64,000 nt of DNA, from the NCBI GenBank assembly GCA_032622095.1, contig CP136062.1:225882578-225946577 (forward strand), in the 5' to 3' direction. The notes beneath the pieces are model-generated. The model was not told where the DNA came from. It worked only from the letters and a program-made list of their open reading frames with translations, and searched no databases. This DNA is from Siphonodentalium dalli (lineage: Eukaryota > Mollusca > Scaphopoda > Gadilida > Siphonodentaliidae). Every line of letters begins with the position of its first letter. Within the stretch, counting starts at the first letter, position 1. The translations under genes were made by a program, and so were the position numbers. Shown piece by piece: positions 39,001 to 42,000 of the stretch.

Positions 39001-42000
39001 GTTTCGGAGGCATAAAATATATAACATTGCTGCTGTGCCGTACCTCCTATATACATTAAGATATTATGCTTTCCGATAAATATAGCATTTTAAATTCATT
39101 TGAGTGATAAAGGGATCTGATCGTAAAGTTCGCCATAGCTGTGTAAGGCAATCGTACTTCGACGTATACCGGGCCAGTGTTATCCCTTTTCAATGATTTC
39201 AGTAGCTGGTTTACGTTGAAGGAAACTGTGACTACCCATCAGCAAGTATTTAGTTATTAATGATTGATATTAACCCTTTCAGTGCCACGGGCCGATGAGC
39301 ACGGGCCGATCTCATCGGCCCTAATTTACGTTCATTTCTTGTTTTGTTTTGTTTTAAATTTTTTTTTTTTGGTTTAATTTGTTTTGGGTATGCTTAAGCA
39401 TGCCATAGCGAATTTAAAAACAAACTGGATAAAACCTTAGGGGCATGTTATAAGTCAAAACTATCACCAAGTATTCATAGTAATAATTTTGATGCCCATG
39501 AAAAACGTAAGATTGCCTGGCACCAAACCTACTTAATAAGTCTGTTAAAGAATATAAGACAAAATTACTAAAATTGTAAAAAATAATAACAAATGATGAA
39601 AAATTGTTAGGCCAATGCATTCTCTTATATATGCGAGGCCACCTATGGTCGACTCGCATATATAAGAGAATGCATTGGCACAGGGTATATGGGTTGATAC
39701 AAAAATTGGACCTGGCACTCAAAGGGTTAAAGATCTATCGCTTCCTATAACAAGTTTTATATAGTTTCCTGGGTATAAAGTTGGTCTATCACTTCCTATA
39801 ACAAGTTTTTTATAGTTTCCTGTGTATAAAAATGGTCTATCGCTTCCTATAACAAGTTTTATATAGTTTCCTGTGTATAAAGATGGTCTATCGCTTCCTA
39901 TAACAAGATTTTTATAGTTTCCTGTGTATAAAGATGGTCTATCGCTTCCTATAACAAGTTTTATATAGTTTCCTGTGTATAAAGATGGTCTATCGCTTCC
40001 TATAACAAGTTTTATATGGTTTCCTGGGTATAAAATAATAAATATGAGTCGAAAACAGCTGTCCAGAAGCACATTTTATTTTCAATCATTTTGGGGCATT
40101 TTACTGGTCACTGAGCGTAGAAAGTGGGAGAACTCTTTCTCTATCTGAGATAACGTGAATATGACAGTCTGTTCTAAAAATAGTTATGAAAAATTGTCCC
40201 AATCGATTATCACATTATATGAGAAAATATCAATATAAAATCAATGTTAATTCAGAGAAGTGTTTCCGGACAAAGACTCGTTGACTCATATTTTTTTTAT
40301 TCATACCCCAGAAACCATATAAAACATATATAGTAAGAGATAACCCATCTTTAACATAGTGTACACTCTACAGTAATGCCCTAATTAATCAACTGCTTAA
40401 CCACAGCAGAATTATGGGTAACTTTTCAGGATTTAGTCGGAAATATGGCTTGTCGATTAATTAGGGCATTACTGTATATTGGTAAGCTACATAACAGACA
40501 CTTTGTTGTGTCTTAAAGTGATTTGAAACACTCTGTTTTGGGCACACAGTGAATAAACTTGCTCAAAGCAGGTATTTAATTAATTTTGTATCAAAATTGC
40601 CAGCACATAAAGTCATTCTTTAACAATTTTATAATTTCACCCATACAGAGCCCCAGACAAACATGAGCAGACGACACTCTTCTATATGCTTCTATATATG
40701 TGTGGGGCTCCCTGCAGGGTAATGGATGTTTTTTATTTTATGTCCTAAAAATTGTAAGAAACATTTATTTAAAAAAAATGATAAAAAATTGTTAGGCCAA
40801 TGCATTCTCTTATATATGCGAGGCGACCTATGGTCGACTCGCATATATAAGAGAATGCATTGGCACAGGTTAACAAAAATCCGGACGATTGGCAGATGTT
40901 TATTTACATTTGTGCATAGTTCAGAAAGTGTACATCCATCCAATTTGTTGTTGAATTTTTCGACAATAATAGTTTGAGAAGACATTCTTCAAATGGGTGT
41001 AGTCGTAAAATATCAGTTCCAAGTAGTGTGCCAAGCCTGAATTCAGTGTGTCTGTCATTTGCAGAATGAGGTCACAAGAGAGTGAATTTTGTGACCCTAT
41101 CCTGCACAGCGGGCTAACATCACAAAATTCACCCTCTGGGGACCTCATTCTGCTTAGGCCTCATCTTTGGGGAAGTATCTATAGTCTCAAATCGACAATG
41201 TTTTTAGTTACTTTTTCCCTTCTCTTCAGTTTCTATATCCCCTAATTTGCAGAAGATAAAAAGCATAATCGAGGTGACTAATGGGTGAACATTACCAACT
41301 TCAACTGGGGAACTTCAATCTAATCCTATAGCAGTTGAGGCCTAAGCAGAATGAGGTCCCCAGAGTGTGAATTTGGTGATGCTAGCCCACTGTGCGGGAT
41401 TACTAAATTCACCCTCTGGGGACCTCATTCTGCAAATGACAGACACGCTATTTGCAGACTTGGAAATAAACACATAATACGTCTTAAAATTATTTCCCAC
41501 TTTTGAATTTGTTTCCAGGTAGACGACCAAAAACTCTGCAGGCTCATCACAGAATACGGGCAAGGGGTTATAAAAAGTGCAACAGGTATATACAGTAATG
41601 CCCTAATTAATTGACTGCTTAACCACAGCAGAATTATGGGTAACTTTTCAGGATTTAGTCGGAAATATGGCTTGTTGCCATTCATCGGAAAGCTCTCAGT
41701 GTTCCAATAAATGGCAACAAGCCATATATCCAACTAGAGGAGTAAGCAACTAAAGACTGAAAATCCCTTAGTTATCAACATCATAACTTTGACAGAACAT
41801 GTTCGATCTCCGATTATTTTTCTCTGTCCGTCTAAGTCACGCTCTATGTATTCAGCATAAACTTAAATATGCAACACGTCATCTTCCCTAGGATACCCCC
41901 CCCCCCACCCTGGATATCTCCCCCCCCCCCCCACATGTATGATTAAAAAATAATTTCACTCATTTGATATTGTTTGACCCTGAAATGGCCAGAAATGATT

